Source: Guadua angustifolia (taxonomy: Eukaryota > Streptophyta > Magnoliopsida > Poales > Poaceae). From it: 64,000 nt of DNA. Within the stretch, counting starts at the first letter, position 1. Each line of letters opens with the position of its first letter. The DNA lies in NCBI GenBank assembly GCA_036346375.1, contig CM070508.1:13510852-13574851 (forward strand), written 5' to 3'. Under the pieces are notes generated by a model. It did not search any database. It was not told the DNA's origin and worked only from the letters and a program-made list of their open reading frames with translations. Of the stretch, positions 32,814-44,212 are shown piece after piece. The position numbers were made by a program, and so were the translations under genes.

Positions 32814-33735
32814 TTAAGTCTGAAGCCCCGGCGTGTCACCTCGTCGGCGATCGAGGGCCTTCCAGTTGGAGAGCTTGTGCCCGCACTTTTGATTCTTTAT
32901 TAGGACCAGATCTCCCTTAGAGAAAGCACAGCCCCGAACATTTCGGTCATGATAGCGGCGCAGGCCCTGGAGGTACTTGGCCGACTGGATTACTGCGACT
33001 TCCCTGGCCTCCTCCAGTCGGTCGATATCTTCTATCCTGCTCTCCTCCAACTCGGCCTCCTTGTAACTCCGAACCCGAGGGGATCCGAATGTCAACTCGG
33101 TGGGTAAGACTGCTTCTGAGTCGTATACTAGGAAAAAAGGGGACTGCCCGGTAGCCTTGCTGGGAGTAGTTCTCAGCCCCCAAAGCACCGAGGGCAATTC
33201 TTTTACCCATCGAGTGGCGTATGGCTTGAGGCGATCAAAAATCCTTGCTTTTAGCCCTTGTAGCACTGTGCCGTTCGCCCGCTCCACCTGACCGTTGCTC
33301 TTTGGATGAGCTACAGAGGCGAAGCATATTTTGATGCCGAGCTCGTTGCACCAGTCTTGAAATTCTTCACCGCGGAATTGCGTTCCATTGTCCATGATGA
33401 TCCTGTTTAGTAAACTGAATCGCACCACAATTTCCTGGAAAAACCCCTTGTCCTTGGCCGCCGTGATTGTGGCGACAGGCTTTGCCTCAATCCACTTGGT
33501 AAACTTATCAATGGCGACGAAGAGGTGGGTGAGACCACCTTGAGCCTTCTTGAAAGGGCCGACCATGTCGAGCCCCCAGACTGCGAATGGCCAGGTGATT
33601 GGAATGGTTTGTAACTCCTATGCCAGCACGTGTATTTGACGAGCGAAGAACTGGCAACCCTCGCAGGTGCGAACAATGTCCTTCGTGTCGGATACGGCAG
33701 TCGGCCAGAAGAAACCTTGACGATAAGCTTTGCCC
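32814..33735 (-). pseudogene. Gypsy B integrase
   Basis: The H2C2 zinc region ends with DIVRTCEGCQFFARQIHV (about 33,690-33,630), then a stop (LA.ELQTIPI). The core shows VWGLDMVGPFKKAQGG (33,580-33,530), IMDNGTQFRGEEF (about 33,400-33,360) and SNGQVERANGTVL (about 33,300-33,265), so D, D and E are in place. The C-terminal part reads FLVYDSEAVLPTELTFGSPR and ends at 32,814 with a changed tail compared with A (frameshift near 32,870). It would insert the cDNA. One stop separates the zinc region from the core; the 250 codons from 33,566 are open. Confidence 0.87.
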
Positions 33736-33806
33736 ACCAGGGAACTTGATGCGGTGTGATGCCCGCAAATTTCCGAGTGGATTTCTTTGAGGAGATTTCT
33801 CCTTTC

Positions 33807-34990
33807 TTACTCCGGTATGCAGCGCCTTAGAACTCTGGAAGTGCTTTTTCGGAAGAGTTCCTCGCCGACTACCACGTAACTCTTGCATCGGCGTGTGATG
33901 CGCTCTGCCTCTACGCGGTCTTCGGGGAGCTCATCCTTTAACAAGTAGTTTAGGAAATGAGCCGTCCAGTTAGGATTGATGACTAAGATTTCCTCTTCGG
34001 CCAGTGTTTCTTCTGATTTGCTTGGCTCCTGCTGTTGGCTTATTGAAGGTTTGTGGAGCTCTTCGACAAATACTCCGGCCGATCTTGTCGCCCGACCGAG
34101 CCTAGCCTTACAAGCTTCGTCTCTTTGCTTCATTGTCGGTGTGAGCATGTGGATGAATTCCAGCCCGTCGAATTTGTCTTCGAGTTTCCTTACTTCTTGG
34201 CAGTATGCAGCCATATTGTCTCCGATGCACGACCAATCTTTCTGCACTTGGTTAATCATCAACATGGAGTCGCCCCGGATTGTCAGCCGTCGAACACCGA
34301 GGGATACCACGATACGGAGTCCATCGATGAGTGCCTCATACTCGGCGGCATTATTTGATGTCGGGAAATGGAGTTGAAGGACGTATTTCAAGCGTTCACC
34401 TGTCGGGGAGATGAGCACCACACCAGCCCCCGCGCCGCTGAGCATGAGGGAGCCATCGAAATACATTGTCCAATACTCAAGATTTTCAGTAGTTGTGGGG
34501 GTCTGCAATTCTACCCACTCGGCGGTGAAGTCTGCGAGCACTTGGGATTTTACTGTTGTTCGCGGCCTGAAGGAGATTTCAAAAGCTCCAAGCTCGACCG
34601 CCCATTTTGCAATTCTCCCAGTGGCTTCACGGTTGTGGAGTATATCCCCAATCGGGAAAGAGGTGACCACCGAAATTGAATGCTCTTGAAAGTAGTGCTT
34701 GAGTTTGCGAGAAGTAAGCAATACGACATACAACAACTTTAGCACCTATGGATAACGTACCTTAGATTCTCCTAACACCTCGCTGATGAAGTAAACTGGC
34801 GCTAGACCTTCTGGAGATGCCCCGTTTCCTCCTGCTCTACAACGATTGCAGCGCTGACTACATGAGTCGTTGCAGCAATGTAAAGCAAAAGGGGTTCCTC
34901 GGGCTTTGGTGAAACCAGTACCAGCGGCGAGGACAAGAATGCCTTGAGCTCTTTGAAAGCTTGCTGTGACTCGGCTGTCCACTGAAAATT
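33807..34990 (-). pseudogene. Gypsy B RNase H and linker
   Basis: From 34,745 a 312-codon open stretch reads LKHYFQEHSISVVTSFPIGD, TMYFDGSLMLSGAGAGVVL, SNNAAEYEALIDGLRI, then a linker (EELHKPSISQQQEPSKSEET, LVINPNWTAHFLNYLL) and the start of the integrase N-terminus (RRCKSYVVVGEELFRKS). The stretch 34,990-34,746 (KELKAFLSS, LLLYIAATTHVVSAAIVV) is in shifted frames. The part equivalent to 34,211-33,706 is what A lacks at its breakpoint. Confidence 0.85.
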
Positions 34991-34993
34991 GCT

Positions 34994-35960
34994 CTACTTC
35001 TTCAGAAGTTTGAAAAAGGGCATTCCCCACGATCCTAGGCGAGAAAGGAACCTGCCGAGTGCCACCATGCAGCCTGTGAGCTTCTGGACATCTTTCTGGC
35101 TAGTCGGAGGTTTCATCTTCAAGATTGCATTGAACTTCTCCGGGTTTGCTTCGATGCCCCTTTGTGACACAATGAATCCGAGCAGTTTTCCTGAGAGAAC
35201 TCCAAAGACACACTTTTTAGGGTTAAGCTTCATCTTGTAAGCCCTTAAACTTTCAAATGTCTCGGCCAAGTCGGATATGAGGTCCTCCTTCGCATGAGAC
35301 TTGACGACGACATCATCAACATATGCCTCCACGTTGCGTCTGATTTGGGTGTGGAAACACTGCTGTATTGTGCGCTGATAGGTTGCACCAGCGTTTTTCA
35401 AACCGAACGGCATTGTGACGTAGCAAAATGCCCCAAACGGAGTGATGAATGAAGTTTTGATCACGATCTTCTTCTTTTAGCTTTGATCTGGTGATATTAC
35501 GAGTAGGCATCCGAAGCTAAGGAGCTCATGACTGCCATTGAATCTACCACCTGGTCAATGCGAGGCAGCCCGAAAGGGTCTTTCGGGCATGCTTTGTTTA
35601 GATCGGTATAATCAACGCACATGCGCCAGCTTTTATTCTTTTTGCGAACAAGAACTGGGCTCGCCAACCAGTCAGGATGATACACTTCTTTTATAAAGCC
35701 TGCTGCTAAAAGCTTAGTGATTTCCTCCCTAATGGCCTGCTGCTTGATGGGTTTCGCCTTCTCGTCAACATTGAGAGAATGCCTGATCACCTCCCTAGGA
35801 ACACCGGGCATATCGGATGGTTTCCACGCAAAAATGTCCCGGTTGGCCCGAAGAAAGGTGACGAGCGTGTCTTCCTATTTGGGGTTGAGTCCTGTGCCGA
35901 TTAAAGCCGTTTGAGCCGAGTTGGACGGGTCGAGGATTATCTTCTTAGTCCCTTCGTCAA
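34994..35960 (-). pseudogene. Gypsy B reverse transcriptase
   Basis: MPGVPREVIRHSLNVDEKAK starts at 35,811. About ten residues present in A (after KPIKQ) are missing. MCVDYTDLNKACPKDPF follows near 35,625, a frameshift near 35,510, then MPFGLKNAGATYQ (35,410) and YVDDVVVKS (about 35,322-35,296), with FIVSQRGIEANPEKF to 35,120. The catalytic aspartates are present. It cannot be made as one chain because of the frameshifts. Confidence 0.87.
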
Positions 35961-36039
35961 GCTTTATACTTGTCTTGGCTTGTTTTTGGCGGGACTTCCT
36001 TAAATCTTCTTGATCTTGGTACTGTCGTACCTTTTCCTG

Positions 36040-38566
36040 TCATTTCTTTGCTTCTTGAATTTTGGCCATCTCACAGCTCTCTCTGTCGCACGCGAACGAC
36101 TGCTTGACATCGCCGTGGACGGAGATAATGCCCTTCGGCCTTGGCATCTTCAGGATGAGGTAAGTGTAATGGGGCACGGCCATGAACCTAGCCAGGCCTG
36201 GCCTTCCCAAGATGGCATGGTATGCCGTCTCAAAATCAGCCACCTCGAAGTTGAGATATTCTGTCTGGTAATTCTCTTTGGTTCTAAACATGACTGGCAG
36301 AGTGATCTATCTGAGTGGAACCGAAGAGGTCCCTGGGATTACCCCGTGGAACGGTGACGATCCCCGCTTTAGCTCCGAGCGGGGAATCTTCATGTCGTCG
36401 AAGGTTTTGGAGAAGAGGACGTTGAGTCCGCTCCCCCCGTCGACCAGCACCCTCTTGAGTTTAACGCTGCGAATCACAGGGTCCAAAACAACAGGATATC
36501 TACCTGGATATGGGATGCGATCCGGGTGATCCGAGCGGTCGAAGGCGACCGGGACCTCGGACCATCTGAGGTATTGGGGAGTTGCTGGCATGACTGCATT
36601 GATGTCCCGAGCGGTAAGCTTTTGCTTTCGCTTGGACTCATAAGCCGCCGAGCCCCCAAAGATGTAGTTGAGCTCACGCTGCGTCTTCTGGTACTCGCCC
36701 TCATCATCTTCAGGGGAATCTTGCTTTTTCTTTTCTTCATCTTTTGTTTCGCCCTTAGTTGGCCGCTTTCTGGACTCCTTGGCGAACCTCCTCAGAGAGA
36801 AGCAATCCTTCGCAGCATGTTTCCCTTTGGGATGGAAAGAGCAAGTTGCCTCCATTACTGCGTTATAATCATCTGTGCGTGGCGCGCGATGTCGGCCTTG
36901 CTCGGTCGCCGCCGCCAGTTCTTCGGGCTTCCGCTTCCTATCTCGCTGCCTAGAGGATTCAACATGATCCTTCCTGTCTTTATGTCGTGGGTGGTCGTCT
37001 TGCCACTCGGCCAAGGCGTCCGAGGCCGTTGCATAGCGGTCTGCCAATTCAAACATCTCCCTCACCGTAGTCGGCGGTTTTCGGGACATCTTCTTTATCA
37101 AGTTGGGGTCGTTGACGCCTTTCTGGAATGTCGCGATGACTGCAGCCTCCGAGATATCCCTGATCGTATTCTTCTTCTGCATGAAGCGCCGGATAAACTC
37201 CCGGAGTGTTTCGCCCCTTTTCTGGCGAAGCTGGTACAGGTCTCATTGAGTCCCAGACCACTCATAAGTGCCCTGGAAATTGGTAATGAACTGCTCACAA
37301 AGATCTCCCCAGGAATCTATAGAATTTCTGGAAGTCCGGTGAGCCAGGCTTGAGCAGAAGGAGTAAGCATGACCGGCAGATAGTTGGCCATTACATTGTG
37401 ATCGCCCCCTGCTGCCATGATCGCAAGGGAATAAATTTGTAACCAAGCTTCTGGATCTCTTTCTCCATCAAACTTAGTAATGCCCTTAGGGTTGAATCCT
37501 TCAGGCCAGACCACTCAGGGGAGCCGTGGGGTGAAGGCCCGAATACCCTCAGTAGGCCCATCGCTACGCCGGCGTGGGGAGCGTCGAGGAGGTGATCTGA
37601 CTCGGTGGTCTTCACTATCGCCTTTGTCGCGGCGGTGATGGCTTCTGCGGTCGTCTCGGTCATCGTGGCGGATGCCGAAATGTTCGTAGTCATCTTTGCG
37701 CCTGCGACGCTCTTCATCCTCCCGATCCCGCCGCCTGGCATTCAGGTCTACTCGGAGATCACGGTTAATGCTTTGTCGGACGTCTCCTCCTCGTCAAAGC
37801 TCTAATCGGCACAAGCGCCCGATCGCGAAGTTGTGTTCTTCTTTGTCTGCTGAGTGACTATCTTGGTGCGAGTGTTCCTTTTCCCCTGGTTCTTCCTGAT
37901 GTTGCTGGATCGCTGCCGCCGTCACCATGGCCTGGACTTGGGCCACGATCGACGCAGCTGGGCTGTCGGAACGAGCATTGGTCCCAATGTGTCAAGGAGC
38001 GTCTTTGATGCGACGATATTCTGCTGAGGAGTACGAAAAACCGACCGGTTTCCCATCTTCTTCTGCAAAATATCTTCATTAACATTGCAGCCTCTAGTCT
38101 GGAGAGACTTTACGCGGGCTTCTTGACGAAGGCGCTCTGCCTCTGAAACATTCGCGCAGATCCTTCGCTTGGGAATCGATTCATGGTCTTCGATTACGAA
38201 AACGCCGCGAAAGCCTTGAAAACTTTCTGCCCTGCCTTCTAGATCAGAAGAACAAGATAGGTTGGGCTGACCTTTAGATCCGAGTGGTTTTCTGGCGTTC
38301 TTCTCCACTCGGTGCTCGTCCTTAGCCGGTTCTTGCTCAAACCGGGGGACAAACTTTTCGCTTACCGTCTGGGGACAGATGGCCATGCCTGACCCCAATC
38401 CGAGTGGTTGCCCGACTAGGAGAGCAGTAGAATTACTTCCAGATTGGATCTGATCCGACTCCGAAAGGATGAGTTGGCCAAGATCGTCGACGATGAAATC
38501 TAGACTTTTGAAGCGGAACGCCTAGGCCGGAGCGAAGGTGGCCATGTCTTCGTTGAAGATCGCCAT
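36040..38566 (-). pseudogene. Gypsy B gag-protease
   Basis: The likely start is the ATG at 38,566 (MAIFNEDMATFAPA), followed by TAG at 38,524-38,522, the same position as in A. Further on: NVNEDILQKKMGNRSVF (about 38,080), GFNPKGITKFDGERDPEAW (about 37,500), then a 291-codon open stretch 37,182-36,307 with the knuckle CSFHPKGKHAAKDC and the protease site LVDGGSGLNVLF (about 36,440), and a last open part 36,291-36,040. Frameshifts lie near 37,900, 37,560 and 37,320, with stops near 37,238 and 36,306. Confidence 0.87.
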
Positions 38567-38615
38567 TGAGCCTACTAAGATTGATCTTAGCGCAGCCCCT
38601 TCCTGGCGCGCCAAC

Positions 38616-39081
38616 TGTCGACGTTTGTTATCGGCAATAATGAAAAGGGGGCTAGGCGCTGGATCCAAACTCGATGGTAGCACAAGACAGGATGTATCTG
38701 AGTTCGGGCTCTCGCGGAGGAGATAATACCCTAGTCCTGTGCTCTGGAATTATATGTGGCTAGCTATTTTGCTGATGAGATTGTATGGTGATGTTCTTCC
38801 GTCCCTCCCTTTATATAGCAGAGGAGGGCGGTTACAAAGAGAGTCCTAATCGGATACAAAGTAAGGATTATAACTCCTGTACCAATCCGTATTGTAACGG
38901 GCTGGATTACAATCGTATCCTACCTAATCTGGATCGGTTTTCATCTCCAGGACTTCCTTGTTTGGCACGTCTTGGCGCACCCCTGGTAGCTTCTATTTGC
39001 CTACGATTGGCCCGACTCAGCGTTGTACAACTAGGCCTCACAGGCCTGCTTTGCAGATACCCAGGATATATATATCCCACA
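38616..39081 (-). repeat. Gypsy B 5' LTR
   Basis: 466 bp, - strand: TGTGGGATATATATATCC at 39,081 to CGTCGACA at 38,616, followed by the primer-binding site. Next to it on the right is GCCGA (39,082-39,086), which would be one copy of B's target duplication; the other copy is lost. Confidence 0.9.
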
Positions 39082-40038
39082 GCCGACTGTCGTATCAGAC
39101 GCGGAGGATATTGTTCGCACCTGTGAAGGCTGTCAGTTCTTCACTCGTCAAATACATGTGCCGACGCAGGATTTGGAAACTATTCCGATCACCTGGCCAT
39201 TTGTAGTCTGGGGGCTCGATATGGTTGGACCCCTGAAGAAGGCTCAAGGTGGTTTCACTCATCCCATTGATAAATTTATGAAGTGGATTGAGGCCAAGCC
39301 CGTCGCCACGATCACGGCGGCTAAAGCCAAGGAATTCTTTCAAGAAATCGTGGTGAGGTTCGGCGTACCAAACAGAATCATTACAGATAATAGTACTCAA
39401 TTCCGCGGTGAAGAATTTCAAAACTAGTACAACAAGCTCGGCATCAAGATTTGCTTCGCTTCCGTGGCCCATCCAAGGAGTAACGGCCAGGTGGAGTGAG
39501 CCAATGGCATGGTGCTGCAAGGGCTAAAAGCAAGGATTTCTTATCGTCTCAAACCTTATGATACACGATGGGTAAAAGAATTGCCTTCGATGCTCTGGGG
39601 GCTGAGAACCACTCCTAGCAGGGCCACCAGGCAGTCACCTTTTTTCTAGTATACGTCTCAGAGGCGGTCTTACCTACCGAGTTGATGTACGGATCCCCAC
39701 GGGTTCGGAGCTACAAGGAGGCCGAGTCGGAGGAGAACCGGATAGAAGACCTCGACCGATTGGAAGAAGCCAGAGAAATTGCTGCGATCGAGTCGGCCAA
39801 ATACCTCCAAGGCTTACGCCGCTACTATGATCGGAACGTTCGGGGCCGTGTTTTCGCCAAAGAAGATCTGGTCCTAATGAAGAATAAAAAATACGAGCAC
39901 AAGCTCTCCCCATGCTGGGAGGGCCCCTACATTGTTGATGAGGTGACGCGTCCGGGGGCTTACAGACTCAGGCGTGAAGATGGCGTGGCCATCGGCAACT
40001 CATGGAACATAGAGCAGCTACATTGTTTTTACTCTTAA
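39082..40038 (+). pseudogene. Gypsy A integrase
   Basis: The frame starts mid-protein at the B LTR edge: DIVRTCEGCQFFTRQIHV (about 39,106), VWGLDMVGPLKKAQGG (39,205), ITDNSTQFRGEEF (39,379; G to S next to the catalytic D), then a stop at 39,426, SNGQVE followed by TGA at 39,498-39,500, GLKARISYRLKPYDTRW, and RGRVFAKEDLVLMKNKKYEH to a stop at 40,036-40,038. A short in-frame deletion (THPIDKF against THLFVAIDKF in B) is present. It would integrate the cDNA. The C-terminal frame from 39,682 is open. Confidence 0.87.
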
Positions 40039-40477
40039 ACCTTGTACATTAGTTATGGTATTCAGGAATTTTTTCTTGACTTGCTACTCAATTGATACTC
40101 AATTAAGCAGTAAGTCGAGGGCTACACCAAATAGTGTTGCGCATGCGCAACCCTATTTATGAGTCATCTTTTACCTCTTTTTCCTATTAATCGCGAATGA
40201 GCTTGAGTGCATTAAAATCCAAATCATGAACTTTGACCCCACGAAAGGCGAACTCTAGTTTCTCAAAGCGCGTGCCTGGGAAAAATGGCCATGAGGCGAC
40301 TCCCGACGCCCAGGGGCTAGAATAGTCGGGCAGAGTGCTTAAACAAAAAAGGAAAAAAACCACTCGGGCAAATTCTAAATCAATAGAAAAGGAAGATTAA
40401 ACAACATTCCATTAAAAATATATTTTAGGTCCGGATACATCAGTGCATTACATGAGAATTTCGCAGGAACCTAAAGC
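40039..40477. other. Gypsy A 3' region after integrase
   Basis: Non-coding on the + strand. It is the presumed 3' UTR side of antisense unit 2 and is similar to 32,327-32,813 of B in inverse order. Confidence 0.6.
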
Positions 40478-40771
40478 CTAAGTGCGGCGCACGCGTCCTA
40501 CCGCCTCGATAAGAGCGTCCCTCGCCCCGACAAGCTTTGGGATGGCTTCGATCAACGTGTCGATGGTGACGATGTCGCAGGCTACATCCTCTTCCTCCGC
40601 GAGCTCGGCCAGCGCGAGCTCATAATCGGCCCAGAGTTCGGCGAAAAAGGCTTCCTCCTCATTAGGCGCCGGCGAAGCCTCGTCTTCAAAGTCAAAGATT
40701 GGCTCCCCCGCTGGGGGGGGAGATGGCGGAGCCTTATCGCCAGACGAAGAAGATTGGGATGAAGAAGCCAT
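40478..40771 (-). CDS. Small acidic protein of antisense unit 2 (A copy)
   Basis: 97 codons from the ATG at 40,771 to TAG at 40,478. It starts MASSSQSSSSGDKAPPSPPP, continues with acidic stretches (FDFEDEASPAPNEEEAFFAEL) and a helical segment (DYELALAELAEEEDVACDI), and ends AVGRVRRT. I chose this ATG because the B copy starts at the matching codon; the open frame extends upstream but without a conserved Met. It is intact in both A and B, while gag, pol and unit 1 are broken. No known domain was recognised. A TATA-like box lies 78-88 bp upstream. Confidence 0.6.
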   Translation of the reverse strand: MASSSQSSSSGDKAPPSPPPAGEPIFDFEDEASPAPNEEEAFFAELWADYELALAELAEEEDVACDIVTIDTLIEAIPKLVGARDALIEAVGRVRRT

Positions 40772-40847
40772 CGAAGGTCTAAGGAAGAACGTTGAAGGTT
40801 GCAGAGGAAAACCCGGAGGCGAGTGATCGCTCAAGTAGCGGTGACAC

Positions 40848-40859
40848 TCTTATATACCC
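40848..40859 (-). promoter_or_regulatory. TATA-like box of antisense unit 2 in A
   Basis: On the - strand GGGTATATAAGA. It sits between the stop of unit 1 (41,131) and the ATG of unit 2 (40,771), and is conserved in B at 31,951. Confidence 0.5.
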
Positions 40860-41130
40860 AGAAGTGTGGAAACCGAACGGTTTTGAGTAAATGGCAGCTC
40901 GGGAAGCCAAAGCGGCCTTGAAGATGTGCTGGTACTAGAACTCGAAGCGACCGAGAAGATGTATGGCCGCGGGACACCAAACCAGACGTGGCGCATGCAA
41001 GCATTAAGCCAAAAAAGAATCCCAAGACACAATGAAGCGATTAAAAGCAAAACATGGCTTAGTTTCCAGGCGTACGTTTTTACCAAGGAACAAAAGATTG
41101 ATTACAAACCAAGTCTCAATAAATGGATGC

Positions 41131-44050
41131 TCACATGGAACCCAAGTCCAGATTTTTGACTAAAGCGGTGGAGGTATCCCTAACCTCGTCGAGCAGAGCA
41201 ATGGCTTGATTGTCATCGACGGTGCAAGCGAAGCCCTCCTTGACAGCTTCGAGCTCCACCCGTGGATACAGGGACTTCACGATGGCTAGAGCTTGACTAG
41301 CGCTCGTGGTCGCCGTCTCCTTTAGGTGTGCTACCAGCTTCTTGGGCCCTTCCACCAACCACTGGATTGTGGCGTCCGCATCGCTGGGCCCAGCTTCGCC
41401 AGGACTCAAGATTTGCAACAGCGCCTCGAAGCCTTCCTGGAGTTTGTTGACTCGCGCTTCATTTGCCTTGATCTTTTCATCAAGGATGCGATACTGAGCT
41501 TGTGACTTAACCTGGTATTCTGCAAGACCAGTCGGATTAGCCCAAAGACATTGAAAAGCACAACAGAAACAAATGACAAGTCGGGAGCAAACCTTTCAGC
41601 TCTAGTTCCAGCTTGCCCGACTTGGTTTGGGCATCCTTCTCAGATTTCTCCAGTTCCTTGACCCGCTTCTGGGCGATTTCGAGACTTCCCTGAAGACCTG
41701 CAACGACGAAGACCGAAACCAAGATAGGAAAGAATGAGTTAAGGGACGGAAGACTAAAAAGGTGGTCTAAGGCAGTCGGATAAGGCGATTACTGCTAAGG
41801 GAGCTCGTCAAGTTCAGTCTTTCCACCTCGAGGGCCAGAACCTGGGCCCGGAGCCTTTTCAGCTCCGCTCGGTTCTCGTTCCAGACCCTGCTGAGTTCCT
41901 CCTGTAACTCGACACGGACCCGCTGGATCTCGGCCTCATAGTCCCGCATCATTTTAGTCTTCGGGAGTATCTCCCGGAGAAGGGCGTCCCTCTTCTTGGC
42001 GCGCTCCCCCAGACGCTGAAGGCAACAAAAGGAATGGAAAAGTTACACTACGTACCGAAGACAAAAAGAAGAGAACTTCTAACCAACTTGACACAAGAAA
42101 CTCACGCGGGCCAACCAGGAGCAGCCGAAGGCGTGGTCGCAGAACTCCTCCCATTCCATCTCCTTGCCTTTGTCGTCAAAGGCTGTCCACTCGCCATCCT
42201 CGTCGAAGAATGCAACCCTCAATGGAGATTTCGGGCGAGGGGGCCAAGGGAGTTCTTCCGGCGGAGGCAAAGGGGCGGGCGGCAGGCCTCAGGGGCGCCA
42301 TTTGGCCAGCCGGCCTTGGAGGCGAACGCGGCCGGGGGCTGTCCTGATTTGAATCAACCCCAGCGCCCTAGGCCACGGAAGCAGTCGGGGGAGTCGTTGC
42401 AGTCGGCTCCGGGCCCACCTCGGGGTCGGTGGGCGCGGCACCAGTCGACGCCTCTGCTCCTGACCGGCTTGAAACATCTTCGGCGGTGGCCTCCTGGGAC
42501 TCCCTGGGCGGCACGTCCACAGGAACCTCATCAACAGGCTTCCTGGAAAAAGAAGCAGTCAGGGCATGACCCGGAAAAACAAAAGGAAGAGCTAACAAGG
42601 AAACCAACCTGTTAGATCTCCTTATCTTTATCCCCGAGCTCTTCCGACTGGAGGATTCACCTATAGAAGATCCCGGCCGCACATTGGGTGCGGGGAATGT
42701 TGAGTCTCCAAATGGGTGCAGGGGTGGAGGCGCCCCGCAGACCGAGTGCCGGGCTAGGGGCTCGGGAGCATTCGGGCCCTCGGACTGGCTCGTTGATGAG
42801 GAGGTCGCCGGCGAGACGTGCGCGGCCGCCGAGTCATGAACCTTTGGGCCTCCAATCGGGCGCACATTCGCCGCCTACTGCCTCCTTTCTTCCTTGGGCA
42901 CATGGATGGCCGGGAGTTTCCCTTTTCCCATCGGATCTTCGACTTCCGCCGGCTTGTCTTTCTTCGCACTCGACGCTGAGGATGAGGCGCTAGCAGGGTG
43001 TTTCCTTTTGGTGCTCTTGTGCTGAGGGAATTCGGGCAGCGGCGCATCAGAGAGGAAGGCGTCACGACCCTGCAAGCACAGGCAACAAACACACACTTAA
43101 TCGCAGCTACTCAACAATCAGAAAATCCAACTTTGGGAGATAAGAAAGCATCTTACTGGAGGCGGAGGACTCTTTTTGTTGAAGGGCTTCGGGCACCCGG
43201 TGTTGACGATTTGGGTGCCTTGGACGAAGAAATCACCCAGACGTCCAAGGAGAGTATTCATGTGAATCGGCTCAGGGGCCTCCCGGGTGGTATCGCGCTC
43301 CCCTTCATAATCATATCAAAGATGGACTTGCTCCTTGAGGGGCTATACTCAGCGAAAGCCAAAATTAACGATGATCGCAACTCCGGTTAGTCTGTCTTCC
43401 TTCAATTTGGCAATCATCCCCATGAGCTCCTCCACCTGGTCCATCCCACCGTCCGAGGGGAGCGAAGTCCAATCCATCGAAGGCCTGGGCGGGACTCCAG
43501 AAAAGGAAGGAAGAGAAGGTTTGGGGTTGGCACAGTAAAACCATTCCTGATGCCAGCTCTTGCTTGAGGTCTTGAAGGGAATAGCGAAATAAGACTTCTT
43601 TAAGCCGTCCCTTAGCTGGAATCCAGCACCCCCAACTCCTTTGGGAGAATTCTTGTTTGGGAAAGGTTTGAGGAGGAAAAGATGGCGGAAGATATTGAAA
43701 TACGGGCGAATGCCAAGGAAAGCCTCGCAGAGATGAAAAAAGACAGCAATTTGAAATATCTAATTTGGATTGAGATGGGTCAATTCAATTTCATAAAAAT
43801 TAAGAAGACCACGGAGAAAAACGCTGGCGGGAAGGCCAAACCCACGCTGAAAGGACTCAAAAATGACCAACTCCTCAGTACGGGGCGTGGGGCAAGACTC
43901 ACACGCAGCAGGACGGGCGGAGAGCATCACCAATGGGGGGAAGACGCCACCGACGACCAATCCCTCCAATTGCTTTTCCGTCGTCACCAAAGTGGCCCAA
44001 TCTTTGGCCGAGGTTGATGAAGGAGCGTCTTTAGAGGAAGGAGAAGACAT
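41131..44050 (-). pseudogene. Antisense unit 1 of gypsy A: six-exon gene, Transposase_28-like
   Basis: The proposed start is the ATG at 44,050 (MSSPSSKDAPSSTSAKDWAT). Exon 1 (44,050-43,157) reads FESFQRGFGLPASVFLRGLL, LNPN, a TAG, then HLCEAFLGIRPYFNIFRHLF and KSWHQEWFYC, resembling the 'putative gypsy type transposon' family (Transposase_28). Introns with GT-AG ends: 43,156-43,070, 42,608-42,543, 42,105-42,016, 41,792-41,698 and 41,592-41,520 (87, 66, 90, 95 and 73 bp), each with a pyrimidine-rich 3' end. Exon 2 is basic/Ser-rich (KSTKRKHPAS); exons 4-6 are coiled-coil-like (MMRDYEAEIQRVRVELQEEL, RVKELEKSEKDAQTKSGKLE), ending KNLDLGSM at 41,131. Stops in exons 1-3 and a frame change in exon 3 mark decay. 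Tat elements are known to carry antisense ORFs; their role is unknown. Confidence 0.68.
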
Positions 44051-44201
44051 TTTTGGCGATGGAACTAGCAACTGCATCGGATTGGGCTTGCGAGAGATGC
44101 TAACCCTAGCGGCGGAGATCGTAGAAGAAGCACCGAAAGTGAGAAGATGAAGGGGCAGGTGAAGAATAATGCGTAGGAAACCGCTTCGTTCGCACCGTGT
44201 C

Positions 44202-44212
44202 TCATATTTATA
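44202..44212 (-). promoter_or_regulatory. TATA box of antisense unit 1 in A
   Basis: TATAAATATGA on the - strand, 152 bp before the ATG at 44,050, identical to B at 31,550-31,560. Confidence 0.6.

Larger units (their letters stand above)
30490..39081 (-). mobile_element. Complete Tat-lineage gypsy B (- strand) nested in A
   Basis: LTR to LTR length is 8.59 kb: 5' LTR 39,081-38,616, primer site, gag-PR, RT, RNase H, integrase, 3' region with antisense gene remnants, 3' LTR. The 5' LTR end at 39,081 directly abuts the integrase frame of A, so it marks the insertion point. The left side continues into the partial gag C instead of A. Stops and frameshifts occur in gag and pol. Same family as A but with a distinct LTR start (TGTGGGATATAT against TGTGGAGTATAT). 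Confidence 0.87.

Noticed and set aside
36526..37353. 275-codon + strand frame
   Set aside because: Antisense image of gypsy B gag, which has clear gag and protease motifs on the - strand.
42034..42615. 193-codon + strand frame in gypsy A
   Set aside because: Shadow of exons of antisense unit 1 on the other strand; no motif.
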